DNA from: Ashinkailepas kermadecensis
Taxonomy: Eukaryota; Arthropoda; Thecostraca; Neolepadidae
Assembly: GCA_034440615.1 (NCBI GenBank)
Contig: JAOTOM010004740.1
Coordinates: forward strand, 167,501 to 231,500
DNA: 64,000 nucleotides
Direction of reading: 5' to 3'
The position numbers and the translations under genes are program-made. A model generated the notes under the pieces. The model had not been told where the DNA came from and did not search any database. It saw only the letters and a list, made by a program, of their open reading frames with translations. Shown here in pieces: positions 49,353-59,301 of the stretch (positions are counted from its first letter, which is position 1; each line of letters opens with the position of its first letter).

Positions 49353-49589
49353 GTGCTGAACCGCTCGATGGACCCGCGCACCTACGAGCAGCAGCCGCCG
49401 CTGATCGCGCAGGTGCCGCAGCCGTTCCCGGTGCTGCCGCAGCAGATCATCACGTCCGGCTCGCGCAAGGACTGCATCCGGCTGCGCGGCCTGCCGTTCG
49501 AGGCGCAGGTGGAGCACATCCTGCAGTTTCTCGGCGACCTGGCCAACTTGATCAAGGTGCAGGGCGTGCACATGGTCATCAACGCGCAG
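49353..49589 (+). CDS. fus: fusilli/ESRP exon: first half of RRM3
   Basis: Seventy-nine codons start with [13 protein letters not shown], the expected continuation of AEVQQ from the previous exon. A proline-rich linker, [17 protein letters not shown], follows. RRM3 then opens with [18 protein letters not shown] (RNP2 and helix 1), [11 protein letters not shown] and the strand [11 protein letters not shown]. Family members have DCIRLRGLP and GVHMVLN at the same places. The acceptor is tctcgccaccag ending at 49352 and the donor is AACGCGCAG|gtgagc after 49589, both phase 0. Third positions are almost all G or C, unlike the mixed composition of the far introns. Confidence is high because both flanking junctions preserve frame and family order. 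Confidence 0.93.
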
Positions 49590-50219
49590 GTGAGCGGCCG
49601 CTCGGCCTCGTTCGGTGGTCGGCGGGCGGTGTGGGGACGCGGGCGAACGCGTGCAGGTCGGATGGTCGCAGATGAAGGGCCGGTGCAGGGTGCAGCGGGC
49701 GAGGGCACGTGCAGCCGTCGCGGTGGCCGACGGACGTGGTGGTGTCGCCGCTGAGGGTGGAGGGACGCGACCCGGGCTTCTCGATGTCCCCTTGCTCCGA
49801 TGGGTGTTGCACGGACACGTTGACCTGACGATCCTCTCGCCTTGTCCTGCCGACACATGTCCTGTTGTTCGTCGGTGGTTGTGCTCGTCTTGATGGAGGC
49901 GTGGCGTCCGCCCGCCGACCTCGCGGTGCCAGTGACGACGGGTTGGTGCGGCTGTTCAGTGTGCCCACAGCCGCGGAGGCTCTCGGGAGGGTTCTCGGTG
50001 GGGCCATTACGGTTTAGCCCCTCCCCTCGGTGGGGCTGTCGGTATCGCTCGCGGTGTCGCCTCAGTGTCCATTGCGCGACGTTTGTGGGGTGCTGGGCTG
50101 CTGGACTGGGTGCTGGGCTGGGTGCTGGGCTGGTGGGTGGCGCTGCTGGGCTGCTGGGCGGCTGGGCGGCTGGGCGGCTGGGGTGGGATTAACGCGGACC
50201 TGCCTCGGTGTGTCCGCAG
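49590..50219 (+). other. Shortest intron, inside RRM3
   Basis: A 630-bp GC-rich intron. 50090-50190 contains tandem gctgggctgg, gctgggcggc words just before the acceptor, a G-rich rather than pyrimidine-rich approach. Confidence 0.85.
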
Positions 50220-50421
50220 GGCCAGCCGTCCGGGGAGGCCTTCATACAAATGGTGTCTGAGGAGGCGGCTTTCCTGGCCTCCAAAGAGCGCCACCACCGA
50301 TACATGCCGTTCGGCAAGAAGCAGCGATACATCGAGGTTTTTCAATGTTCGGGCGATGACATGAACCTGGTGCTGAGCGGTTCCGTCTCGCCCACCCAGC
50401 AGGGACTTGTCGTGTCTCCTG
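50220..50421 (+). CDS. fus: fusilli/ESRP exon: second half of RRM3 (short, spliced form)
   Basis: The exon begins at tgtccgcag| with [11 protein letters not shown], the RNP1 region of RRM3. It continues with [17 protein letters not shown] (helix 2) and [21 protein letters not shown], which closes the RRM. YxEVFQCS and EMNxVL are typical of the family. An internal donor, TCTCCTG|gtatgt after 50421, gives an exon ending in phase 1. That phase matches the acceptor at 53484 exactly, producing a protein that continues into the Y/P-rich linker and RRM4. The preceding intron is only 630 bp. If the donor is ignored, the same frame runs on to a stop at 51081-51083, described separately. Confidence 0.85.
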
Positions 50422-50668
50422 GTATGTTGCCTCCGCCGCCGTGGGACCCTTCAGCCCAACAGGCGGCCGCCGTGGCCGCCGCCGCCGCCTCACTGCGCCG
50501 TAAACCGGCCGCCCACTCCGCCGCCTCCCTGCTCTCGCCGCCCAGTCCCATCAAATCTCTGCCGACCTCGATGGCGTCGGCCGGCCTGCCGCCGCAGGTG
50601 GTCACCTCGCTGCCCTCCCAGCTGATGCACCAGCTGCACGCCGTGCCTCTCGGCTACATGGCGGCACT

Positions 50669-50703
<35 letters not shown>

Positions 50704-51083
50704 TAATGCTCCTGCAGCGGTCCGGCATACCCGCCATGCACGCGCATCCCTCCATGTTCCACGTGCCGTCTGCGGCCGCCGGTCTGCAGGGCGTGATAGA
50801 CGTGCAGAGCATGACCAAGTCGGCGGCGGCGGCGGCGGCGGCAGCGGCGGCCTCACCGCAGCTGGCCGCCGTCCAGCACGGCCTCATGCAGTTCCCATAC
50901 GGCGTGAAGCGCTCCTGGGAGCAGGCGTTCCAGGTGCCCACGTCCGATCCCAGCGGTGTGGTGAAGCGCGGCTGGCCGGCCGGCTCGCTGCCGCCCATGA
51001 TGAGCGGTGTGGCGGGGTCCGCCGCCGCCCCCGTCCTGCCCGGTCCCGCCTACCCGTCCTCCCAGCTGTACCAGGCTATCTAG
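50422..51083 (+). CDS. fus: fusilli/ESRP alternative terminal coding extension (Q/A-rich)
   Basis: The frame of the RRM3 exon stays open for another 220 codons to a TAG at 51081-51083. The extension starts [17 protein letters not shown] and contains a run of 11 glutamines (50670-50702), a run of about ten alanines near 50823-50852, and blocks rich in M, H, P and L. It ends SSQLYQAI. Strong GC3 bias and biased composition without internal stops argue that it is translated. Low-complexity Q/A tails are common in arthropod RNA-binding proteins. A candidate poly(A) signal, AATAAA, lies at 52352-52357. I infer an alternative last exon that lacks RRM4 when the donor at 50421/50422 is skipped. It could also be an intron-retention product. 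Confidence 0.65.
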
Positions 51084-51414
51084 GACTGGCCGCCCGCCCG
51101 CCCTCCTCCCCAGGCACACCGTGGTGGCCCCGTTTGACTTGTAGCCCCTCAGCTGTATCAGGCTGTGCGGTGGGGCTGGCGTGAGATGAGCCGCGTCAGC
51201 TGCCTTTCAACTATTTGACCCCGGCACAATGTGCCCACTGAGAGATCGGAACATCCCAGCCGCGGATCAACCAGCCTGACCCCGACCCCGACTTCGATCT
51301 CGACCCCGACCTCGACCCCGATTCCGATCCAGATCCCGACCCCGATCCCGATCCCGACCTGGACCCCGATCCCGACCTGGACCCCGATCCCGACCTCGAC
51401 CTCGACCTCGACCT

Positions 51415-51449
<35 letters not shown>

Positions 51450-52380
51450 ACGACCGCCGTCGCCCGGACACTGCGATCCTCCCCTGGCGGGCCGGGTCGC
51501 CGCGTTGACCCATCACGCCGGCTTGCGCGCCGCTCTAACCGGGTTGTGAGCGACGGCGACCGGGACCGGGATGCATGCGCCACTGGCCCGGGTCGTTTGG
51601 TCGACGGCAGGTTCACCACAGGGGCAGACGTTGACGTCTCTCTCTCTCTCGGGCGCATGCGTGTGTGTGCGTGTGCGTGTGGTGCGTGTATATACTGTTG
51701 CGTCGGTCCGTTTGGACGCGCGTTGCCCGGCGTCGGCTCCTTTCTGGAGCCGCCCCGGGTGTCGATGCATAGCCTGTCGATGTTAGAGACTGGACCGGGC
51801 GGCTTGGACGCTGCCTGCCGGCGTTTGTGGTCACTTTCCACACACCTCCTTTCGCTATTAACACGTGGGTGAGTGTGGTGGGGCCTAGTGGTGTTCGTGC
51901 TGGTGCCAGTGGTGGACATGTCTGCAGTTTCTGGTGGCGTGGCCGCTAACTGGGGCTGCGTGCGCGCGTGCCGGAGGGCTGCGGCTGGCGTGTGGTTCGG
52001 AGACGTGTATGCTTCACGGTAGCTTTGTTGTAGCACCTGTAGTGGTCGCCAGGCACCTCCACGGGCGAGACCGTGACCTCACACGACCCAATCCCTGACC
52101 GCAGTCTTCCCAGTCCGAATCTCGTCAAGGCGCGCAGTCGAGGAAGACATTCCATTATATTTTAAGCCCAGTTCTTGTTACTGTTGTGCATAGTAAGTTT
52201 AAATGACATGTGCCTGTCTGGACGAGGTTCGCTCCTTGTTGTTTCCCCAAGTGCCTAAGTCGATCCTTCGGCCTGGCTCCTGCGACACCGCTTCGCAGTG
52301 GAGATGCCGCGGCTCGGTTGACCTATACTATGTACGATGCAGACGCACTAAAATAAACGCCCATACTGTCCACAGTGGTT
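51084..52380 (+). other. Candidate 3' UTR of the Q/A-rich isoform
   Basis: Follows the stop at 51083. Contains a (ccccgac)n-type array at 51270-51445, short ct and gt runs at 51630-51690, and AATAAA at 52352-52357, which could end the transcript. If the donor at 50421 is used, all of this is intron. Confidence 0.45.
51270..51445. repeat. Hexamer-like (ccccgacc / gatccc)n tract
   Basis: Repeated gaccccgacc, gatcccgacc and gacctcgacc words. ORFs across it give Thr/Pro/Ile or Gly/Ser/Val repeats, which are artefacts. Confidence 0.9.
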
Positions 52381-53480
52381 GGTCTCTTCTGGCTGGGTTA
52401 CGTTGAGTTTTACTTGCATACCTCTCTGTCACCCTAGCGGGCAAACTAAACTGTTGTTGGCCTATCTGGTGTGCGTGTCGGTTGGAGGCTGGTGTTGAGT
52501 TATACCTGGCAATTGTCACGCGCGGGAGCTGAATCCAAACAGCAGGTATGTTGGGCTTATGTCCTGGCTACAAGGGGCCATCACAGGTGGCAGCACTCTC
52601 TGTCGCTCCTCTCTGGCTTGTTGGCTTTCTCCTCTCTCTCTGTCCTGCTCATGTGGTGGTGGCTGGAGTCGGTCTGTCTTGATGGGCTGAGCAGAATAGC
52701 ACTGTATGAGCGCATGCGTGTGTGCAAACGTGGGTGCAACGACAACAAATTGTGAAACAGCACGCGGCTATTCGCGACACTTCGTGTCCGGGAGCCGGCA
52801 AAAGCCGATGGAAACTACTCAACAATTCACCAAATTTAAACAAATACAAAGTTGAATTGCGTGAACTCTTTGTGAGTTCTTATTTCGATTCGCCCCGGCA
52901 ACATTTTCAGCTGGCGGTGTTGTGTTGCAGCCATGTGTGTGCCACTGGGTGTGGGAGCACGGTGGATGGGCTAGCATGCTCGGCCGACAACTCGCACGCT
53001 GGCCGTGGCGGGGTAGATAGGATTAGAGCAGAATTAATACAGTGCTGTTGTGATGCTGCCGCCGACAGTGCTTCGTTATGCTGTGACATCAGAAGCGATT
53101 TGGGCACCCCTGGATTTTTAGCATTCAAATTGTAGTTTGTCGTCGCTGTGTCTTGCAGTTGTGATAGTATGTTGCAATGCGATGTTGCAATCTGCAGTAT
53201 GCTACAGCAGCTGCAGTTATGCAACCTGTCTGCTTTTCTTCGTCAAGCTAGTTCGATTTCAGGAAATTCTCCCGAATTCCGGCCCTCGTTTCATCCCCCA
53301 TTCGGAGAGGACATCTCAGAGCCGTTCCACTTCTGACGTCACAACAAATCGGCCATTAAAGCTAAATCGTCATCGTCTCAGTCGATTCTTCGACACCGTG
53401 ATGCGTGTGCTCAAGTGGCGTTTCTCGCTCTGAGTGTGAGGTGCCGACCGTGTGTCTCCGTGCTGACGTCACCACTGTGT
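52381..53480 (+). other. Intron before the RRM4a exon
   Basis: Unique-looking sequence with no array and no gene recognised. Confidence 0.5.
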
Positions 53481-53484
53481 ACAG

Positions 53485-53873
53485 CTGCAGCCGAGCCGGT
53501 GACGTGTCGTCCGCCGGCGTCGGCCGACTCGCCGGCCGCACCTGTGCAGCCGCCTGACCTCCGTGCGCCGGCAGGCGGCGGGATGCTGACGCCGCCGTAC
53601 GGCCTGTACACGTACGCGGCGCCGCCGGCGCTGCTGCCGGCCGTGGCGCCGCTGCCGCCGCGCGTGCCCGCCTACACGTACCCGCCCAGCCTGTACTACT
53701 GGCAGGCGTATCCCTCGCCGCCCGTCTCGCCCACATCCTACTACAGTGGCCTGACGCCGTCCGTCGGCGCCAATGGCTTGCAGACGGGGCCCGCTCCGGC
53801 CCTGGTGAGGATGCGAGGCCTGCCCTACTCCTCCAACAAACTTGACATACTCAAATTCTTCGAAGGCTTTGAG
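53485..53873 (+). CDS. fus: fusilli/ESRP exon: Y/P-rich linker and start of RRM4
   Basis: After the acceptor ctgtgtacag the reading frame gives AAEPVTCRPPASADSP, then a proline-, alanine- and tyrosine-rich linker with PPYGLYTYAAPPALLP, YTYPPSLYYWQAYPSPPVSP and TSYYSGLTPS. RRM4 follows with [20 protein letters not shown] and FEGFE. Vertebrate ESRPs have a related Y/P-rich stretch followed by a VVRMQGLAY segment, so the position fits. The donor is TTTGAG|gttagg after 53873, phase 0. A second AG six bases downstream (ctgcag ending 53490) could also serve as acceptor without changing frame, adding or removing two residues. Confidence 0.88.
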
Positions 53874-54088
53874 GTTAGGGGTCTTTCTGGTTACGGGTGT
53901 TTCTTTTAACGGTGTCGGCGTCGCGGCGCCACCCAGCGCGCCGCCGCCGGCGGCGCGCCGCAGCCGGGCTCGCTTGGGCCGCTGGCCAGCGCGCCACCGC
54001 GCCGGTCAGTCGCGGGGTCGGCAGGTCGGCCGACCCCGTCCACGCGCCGCCGGACGAGTGCTGGGTGGGTGTCGCGGCGCCGGCGGCC

Positions 54089-54120
54089 GTGCGGGCGGCT
54101 CGTCGGCGAGCCGCCCGCAC
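54089..54120. repeat. Perfect 14-bp stem with TCGG loop
   Basis: Arms gtgcgggcggctcg (54089-54102) and cgagccgcccgcac (54107-54120) enclose tcgg. It lies about 215 nt after the donor at 53873, so it would be part of the nascent intron RNA. Confidence 0.95.
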
Positions 54121-54402
54121 CGCCGCGAATGCATGTCGTCTCGCCGCTAACATGCGTCCGCTGCCGGGATGGGGCCGCCGACGGAGCTGAACAGGCGCCG
54201 TTGGGACGCCGAGAAGCCGCGGTGTTGGTGTCGGAGAGGGTTTGTGCCGATACGACGGCGTTGTGTCGGGGAAGTGGCGGGAGACGGCGACTGCGTTCCG
54301 ATGCGCTCTGTTCAGCTCCTCGGCGGCCGAAACTGCGTGCCGATCCGCGCCATGTTGAGATGATTGCGCGATACGGTGGTGTGGTGCAATTCAGTGCATG
54401 GA

Positions 54403-54463
54403 CAGGTCACACTGGTCAGGCTGTTATTTGGGTTGAAGGGCGCTTCGACCAAAGACACTGGTC
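54403..54463 (-). mobile_element. Dispersed repeat tail, inverted copy in the last intron
   Basis: Read on the - strand it gives ctgaccagtgtctttggtcg, aagcgcccttcaacccaaat and aacagcc, matching the dispersed core with a few substitutions. Confidence 0.5.
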
Positions 54464-54913
54464 AGGCGTTTACGCTAATTAGCTTCAGCTTTGCATATAG
54501 CCGGATGCTGAATAGTGGCTTGACTTGGCGTACACGGCTGGTGCGAGCAATATTTGGTGTTTAAGCCGGTGATATGTGAAAGGGAAGTGTGTCGACGGCC
54601 CAGATGGAAACCAGTTGCGGTGACCACGTCCCGTTGTTGTGTATGGCAACACCCTGTCTGGCGAAATATCCTCATCCAGGTAGTTTTACTATGAACCTAC
54701 TGGGCCCTCATGCACACACATCGTATGTTCATATATGAACATGCTTTGCGCACCTTTCGCTTCAATTCGTTAAAAAGTGGCCCAATTCAATTCGTTTAAA
54801 AGTGGCCCAATTGTGGCATCACACTTGATCCATTTGGGATAGTCGGCCTTCTGCAGCGACTGGGAATGAGCGAGTGCCTCGAGAGCGGTTGTCTGGCCTC
54901 TCCTTAATTCCCA

Positions 54914-55065
54914 GTCATCTCCCTGATTCCCTGTCCTCTCCCTGATTCCCTGTCCTCTCCCTGATTCCCTGTCCTCTCCCTGATTCCCTGTCCTCTCCCT
55001 GATTCCCTGTCCTCTCCTTGATTCCCTGTCCTCTCCCTGATTCCCTGTCCTCTCCTTGATGCCCC
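54914..55065. repeat. 19-bp minisatellite, eight copies
   Basis: The unit is tgattccctgtcctctccc, almost perfect. Confidence 0.97.
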
Positions 55066-55069
55066 GCCA

Positions 55070-56690
55070 TTGCGCATAAATCGTGATTCCTGGAGAGCTG
55101 ACCAAGGGTACCTTCAATTTAAAGCCCGAGGTATTTTGTGATATCTTATGTTATCCATCTGTCTTGTCTTTGGATGTACCTAAGGTGTGAAGACAGTTCT
55201 GGATGCATTTAGTTGCTGAAGCACCTACTTAGCGTTTATCAAGGCAGCGTAATAAGTATTAAGAGGTGGCAACAGGCGATTCCATTTTCCATGTGCTTCT
55301 GTCTCAATTTGTTTCAATTCTATGAAGACATTGTTTCAATTCCAAACTCTGTGCTAATGGTAAGCTTGATTACTTTGTCCGAAATGACAGCATTGTCAAC
55401 CAAATGCAGACATGCATACAGTTCCGCCGAAATTCATCACACAAATAAAACTAATCTATTTGCTTTTCGTCAACATTGCATGATGCATCATGTATGCATA
55501 CATACATGTATTTTGTTTATATAGCTGCACCATGCTCCACGCGGGGACCAGTTAGCGAGGGTAGGGTAAGGTGCGTTTGTGAATTATTTAATTCCACGAA
55601 ATGCTTCAAGGAAATCCTAGTTGCTGTCCCCATGAAGTTGGTGGGCAAGCATCCTATCTGCTCCTTTAACTCCACTCGTCCTGTATATATATATAGGGCT
55701 AATGCTTCCGTGCCCTTTTCATATTTTAGGACGTAAAGCTATCAATTGCATGTCAATTAACACCTACATAGCATGCGCGGTGGGAGTACGCTAACAATCG
55801 CAATACTTATTCACTCACACATAGCACAGGATGTATATATATATCGGGATGCATGTAATGGAGACGTCGTATGGCTCTTATCAGGAGTCACTGTTTGTAT
55901 GCTCAAGCATATTTATGTTCGTCCAAGGCTGAATTGATGTGGTAAACGCGAACAGATATAAAGGTTTCAGCGTTAAGCTATGAGTACACATGTTGGTTGT
56001 TCAAGCGCCCACAATAAAAAATGAAGGCCCTGATAATATTAATTGCATGTGCAGATAAAATCAGTTTGGAAGGAATATAGCAGACCCATTACCAATCGTT
56101 TCCTTTAGGTCAGCTTCATACGATTGGCGGGAATTGTCATAAAAGGGGCTATACAGCGTCCCTCGGTACCATAACTGTCGCTTCATAGTACATGCATAAC
56201 TCGTAGGATGGATTCTGAAGAAATTATGTGTGCTTCTAGATAAGATTTAGCCCTTGGCATGTGATCCTATAACATTTGGTGCTGGCCGGCAAAAAGAAAA
56301 TAAAAAATGGCAGGACTCCTTGTGATAGATTTGCCCATAGTAGCCTAGCATAGTACATCAAGGTTGTCACGGTTCGTTCGAAGGTTGCGGAATTTTCAAA
56401 GGACTCAATGCATACCATCTTACAGGGTACCATGCGCTGATGTGGCATACGTAACTCTACATAAATCCATGGGTGGCTTAAAAAAACGTATTTGTATGCG
56501 ACCCAACCGATGTGTGTGGTAGCTGGTCGAGCTATGCTTGCTCGTTATTTGACGTCTACCAGTTCATCACACTCCAGGCAACAGCACACTACAGACAACA
56601 GTTTTCGACCTGTCACATTAGATGCAATGCCGTCACAAGGCCTAAGGTTACGAGCATTTGAAGTTTGTTCCACTGTAGGCCACCTTGACA
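55070..56690 (+). other. Last intron, AT-rich part
   Basis: No array or gene seen; several short ta runs (55686, 55837). Confidence 0.45.
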
Positions 56691-56695
56691 TGCTA

Positions 56696-56915
56696 CATCG
56701 CCTGCAGTGACGTTTTGCTGAAAATTTACCTACCGTCGCCTATTTACCTACCGTCGCCTACTGTCGCCTACCTACTATCGCCTGCAGTGACGTTTTGCTG
56801 AAAATTTACCTACCGTCGCCTATTTACCTACCGTCGCCTATTTACCTACCGTCGCCTACTGTCGCCTACCTACCATCGCCTGCAGTGACGTTTTGCTGAA
56901 AATTTACCTACCGCA
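56696..56915 (+). repeat. Nested repeat: taccgtcgcctatttacc words in a larger triplicated block
   Basis: The phrase cgcctgcagtgacgttttgc, then tgaaaatttacctacc, occurs at about 56698, 56780 and 56878. In between are runs of taccgtcgcctatttacc. The last block leads directly into the SINE target site. Confidence 0.9.
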
Positions 56916-56940
56916 AAAAAGTACGCGAAGACGCTTGATC

Positions 56941-57091
56941 GGGGGACGAGTGGTCTAGGGGTTAGATGCTCGTCTCACAATTGTGGATTCGAATCTCACC
57001 CGTCGCTACTCTTCGCCCGCGACCAATCGGCGTGAGAGATTGGCGACGCTATATGACTCAACGGTCGACGTGTCGTAAAACCAATAACCAA
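56941..57091 (+). mobile_element. tRNA-derived SINE with perfect 14-bp target duplication
   Basis: The element starts with a tRNA-like head: an A-box-like tggtctaggggtta and a B-box-like ggattcgaatc. A body follows (gcgaccaatcggcgtgagag...) and then a tail, ccaataacca. The 14-bp sequence gaagacgcttgatc flanks it at 56927-56940 and 57092-57105 without mismatch, showing a recent insertion by target-primed retrotransposition. A second copy lies on the other strand near 62902-63063. This copy lacks a few bases just before the B box relative to the other. Confidence 0.93.
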
Positions 57092-57239
57092 GAAGACGCT
57101 TGATCAAAATCTGCGTTCAGAACGACCGAGCCGCCAGGGATGGCCCAAATGTGGATATTTTTCGTTTTCTTTGTGGTATGTGGTAACTCTGTATGTGGTA
57201 TCTTCGCCCCGATGCAGCCCAGCATCTGACTGGAATCAT

Positions 57240-57302
57240 GTCTGCCTGATATCGTACAGTCCCCGGCATTTCTGCCTGATATCGTACAATCCCCGGCATT
57301 CT
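57240..57302 (+). repeat. 29-bp tandem duplication
   Basis: tctgcctgatatcgtacagt + ccccggcatt is repeated with one change (caat for cagt). Confidence 0.9.
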
Positions 57303-57459
57303 GACACCTTCGGACGAGCTGCGCTGAGGGCTGTTCACTCCGAGTATACCACGTATCGCGAAAAGAAATTATTTATCCTTCACCAGCTGGTGGGCACTAA
57401 ATGAGCACGTATTCCACGCGTTCTTAAGTGCAAATAATCAATCAATGATCAGTCTCGGT

Positions 57460-57462
<3 letters not shown>

Positions 57463-57491
<29 letters not shown>

Positions 57492-57492
57492 G
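57463..57492. repeat. (TCAA)n microsatellite
   Basis: Seven or eight tcaa units between two copies of gtctcggta. A shorter aatcaatcaatg lies at 57437. Confidence 0.95.
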
Positions 57493-57499
57493 TCTCGGT

Positions 57500-59135
57500 A
57501 GGGAACAAAGTTTGAGCCAGTGCTGTTTGGGGTTTGCATATTGCGCACATATCTGGCCATGTTTTTTTGAATGGCTACTAACTATTTCATGGTATGGTAG
57601 TAGATGATGAGGTAGTAGATGATGGTCTTTTCACACATTGGGAAGTGACCAGGACGCTTTAAGGACACACCAACGCGCCATTCGAAAGCTGAGCATGTCC
57701 TGACTAATAAGATACGATTTGTGTGGTCCAAATCCATCGATGTTTTTTTTTTGCGGACTTGCGTTATTTTGCCACGTCCCTGACCAGATCGGCTGCTTAA
57801 GTGTGGTTGGTTTGTTTGCTATCTGCCAGCATATGAAATCCTGTGGAGCAACATCCAGTAGGTAATGCCGCTCTATACTTCACACAAGTGAGTGCAATAA
57901 TATCCGAAACACCGCTGCTCCATTTGGTGGCATCATGTCCCGCTTTTGGCCGCAAGCAATCCTGGACTTGCCCGTAGCAACATACTAGCTTATAATTCGC
58001 CGCATGAACAGTCAGTCGGACGATGCGTCATCATCTGTCTGCACAGGACATGACGGGGAACAGTTCATTTCCTGGTTTGTGTTATCCTGCCATTACCCAC
58101 CCGGGCCTCCATACGTGGATGGCCATCCGACGCGGATGGCGTACCGTACCGGGAAGTGTACACGTACGGTTGACCGAGTGGCTGGCGCCGCCGTGGCCTC
58201 GGAGCGGCACCAGACATGTGTAGGAAGGCAGCCGGGAAGGATTTTGATCAAGGTAGATGGCGTCGTGATCCCTTCCGGGTGTGCGTCCGGCTGGTGGCCA
58301 TGAGCGTAGGAACAGAAGGGCCAGATGACCCATGCCCCCACACCTCTCGGCTCTTAACCATTAATCTAATCGCGTCGACTGGAACGAATTGACCCAAACG
58401 TTAGCTCTGGTCCCTCTACTTTTGAACCAATGGCTCCAATTGCTTAAACAATTCGAAAGTCTTCATGGTGGACGAAATTGACACACCTAGTTCACAGGAG
58501 TTATTTACGTCGCATCATGCACAATATGTTATTAAACATCGTCTCCGAGAGTTGGATCCTGCACGGTGGCTTCTCAGTCCAGCATTTCAGGAGTATGTGC
58601 GATAAAAAGCAGTGTGCAATCTCGATGCATGGAGCGACAAATTTTAGGTATTATTGCACCCACTGTGAGAGGTACAAAGCAGCTTTACGTTTTGGATGTT
58701 GTAGTCAATTATTTTGAAATTTGGTAAATACCAAAGAGGACATTACCTTAGCTTAAACAGCTAATTCGATTAATTAAAATAGTGGAGCATAGGACAGTGA
58801 GGTACTTTTAAAATGGCAACGCTATATGAACGAACACAGATACTTCCTCTTCTACTTTTGAAAGAAAATCTCCATCCTTCTTTTAAATAGCATGTTCAAG
58901 ATCGACAGCTGTGCAGTTTTCGAATGTGCGTCTCGTCGTTTGAGCATTCTGCGCCTTCCCAGCGAACGGTGGACAGCGCCTTCGAGTGCTGGCCGCCAAC
59001 CCTACAATCACTGCGACACCGAGCTCCGACAGCCAGCCAGCCGATCGCTGGATCTCGCCTCCACCACCACCACCACCACCACCAATGTCAGATCCGTGTT
59101 CTCGGCGCAGCGCACTGACCGACTGTTCCGCGTCC
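57500..59135 (+). other. Last intron, 3' part
   Basis: Mostly AT-rich unique sequence. (cac)n lies at 59061-59082, about 60 bp before the last acceptor, in a pyrimidine/CAC-rich approach. No gene seen. Confidence 0.5.
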
Positions 59136-59139
59136 CCAG

Positions 59140-59301
59140 GTCGCACCCGAGTGCATACAGCTGCAGCAGAACGCCGAGGGCCAGCCGTCAGGCGAGGCCA
59201 TGGTGTCGTTCACGTCGCGCAGTGAAGCGGAACGTGCCATTCTGGAAAAGAACAAACAGCATATAGGCACACGCTACATAGAGCTGTTCATGGCTTCCTA
59301 G
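59140..59301 (+). CDS. fus: fusilli/ESRP last coding exon: end of RRM4 and stop
   Basis: From the acceptor cgcgtccccag the frame reads VAPECIQLQQNAEGQPSGEA, then MVSFTSRSEAERAILEK and NKQHIGTRYIELFMAS, followed by TAG at 59299-59301. EGQPSGEAMVSF is the RNP1 block and RYIELF is the closing strand, the same order as in RRM1 to RRM3. This exon completes a fourth quasi-RRM begun at 53485-53873. The junction is phase 0 on both sides. The protein ends two residues after the RRM, so there is no C-terminal tail in this form. No AATAAA was seen in the first kilobase downstream; the nearest noticed one is at 63181. Confidence 0.9.
   Translation, partial: VAPECIQLQQNAEGQPSGEAMVSFTSRSEAERAILEKNKQHIGTRYIELFMAS

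Noticed and set aside
56941..57010. A tRNA gene
   Set aside because: It has A- and B-box-like sequences, but the acceptor stem does not close, a SINE body follows and target duplications flank the whole element.
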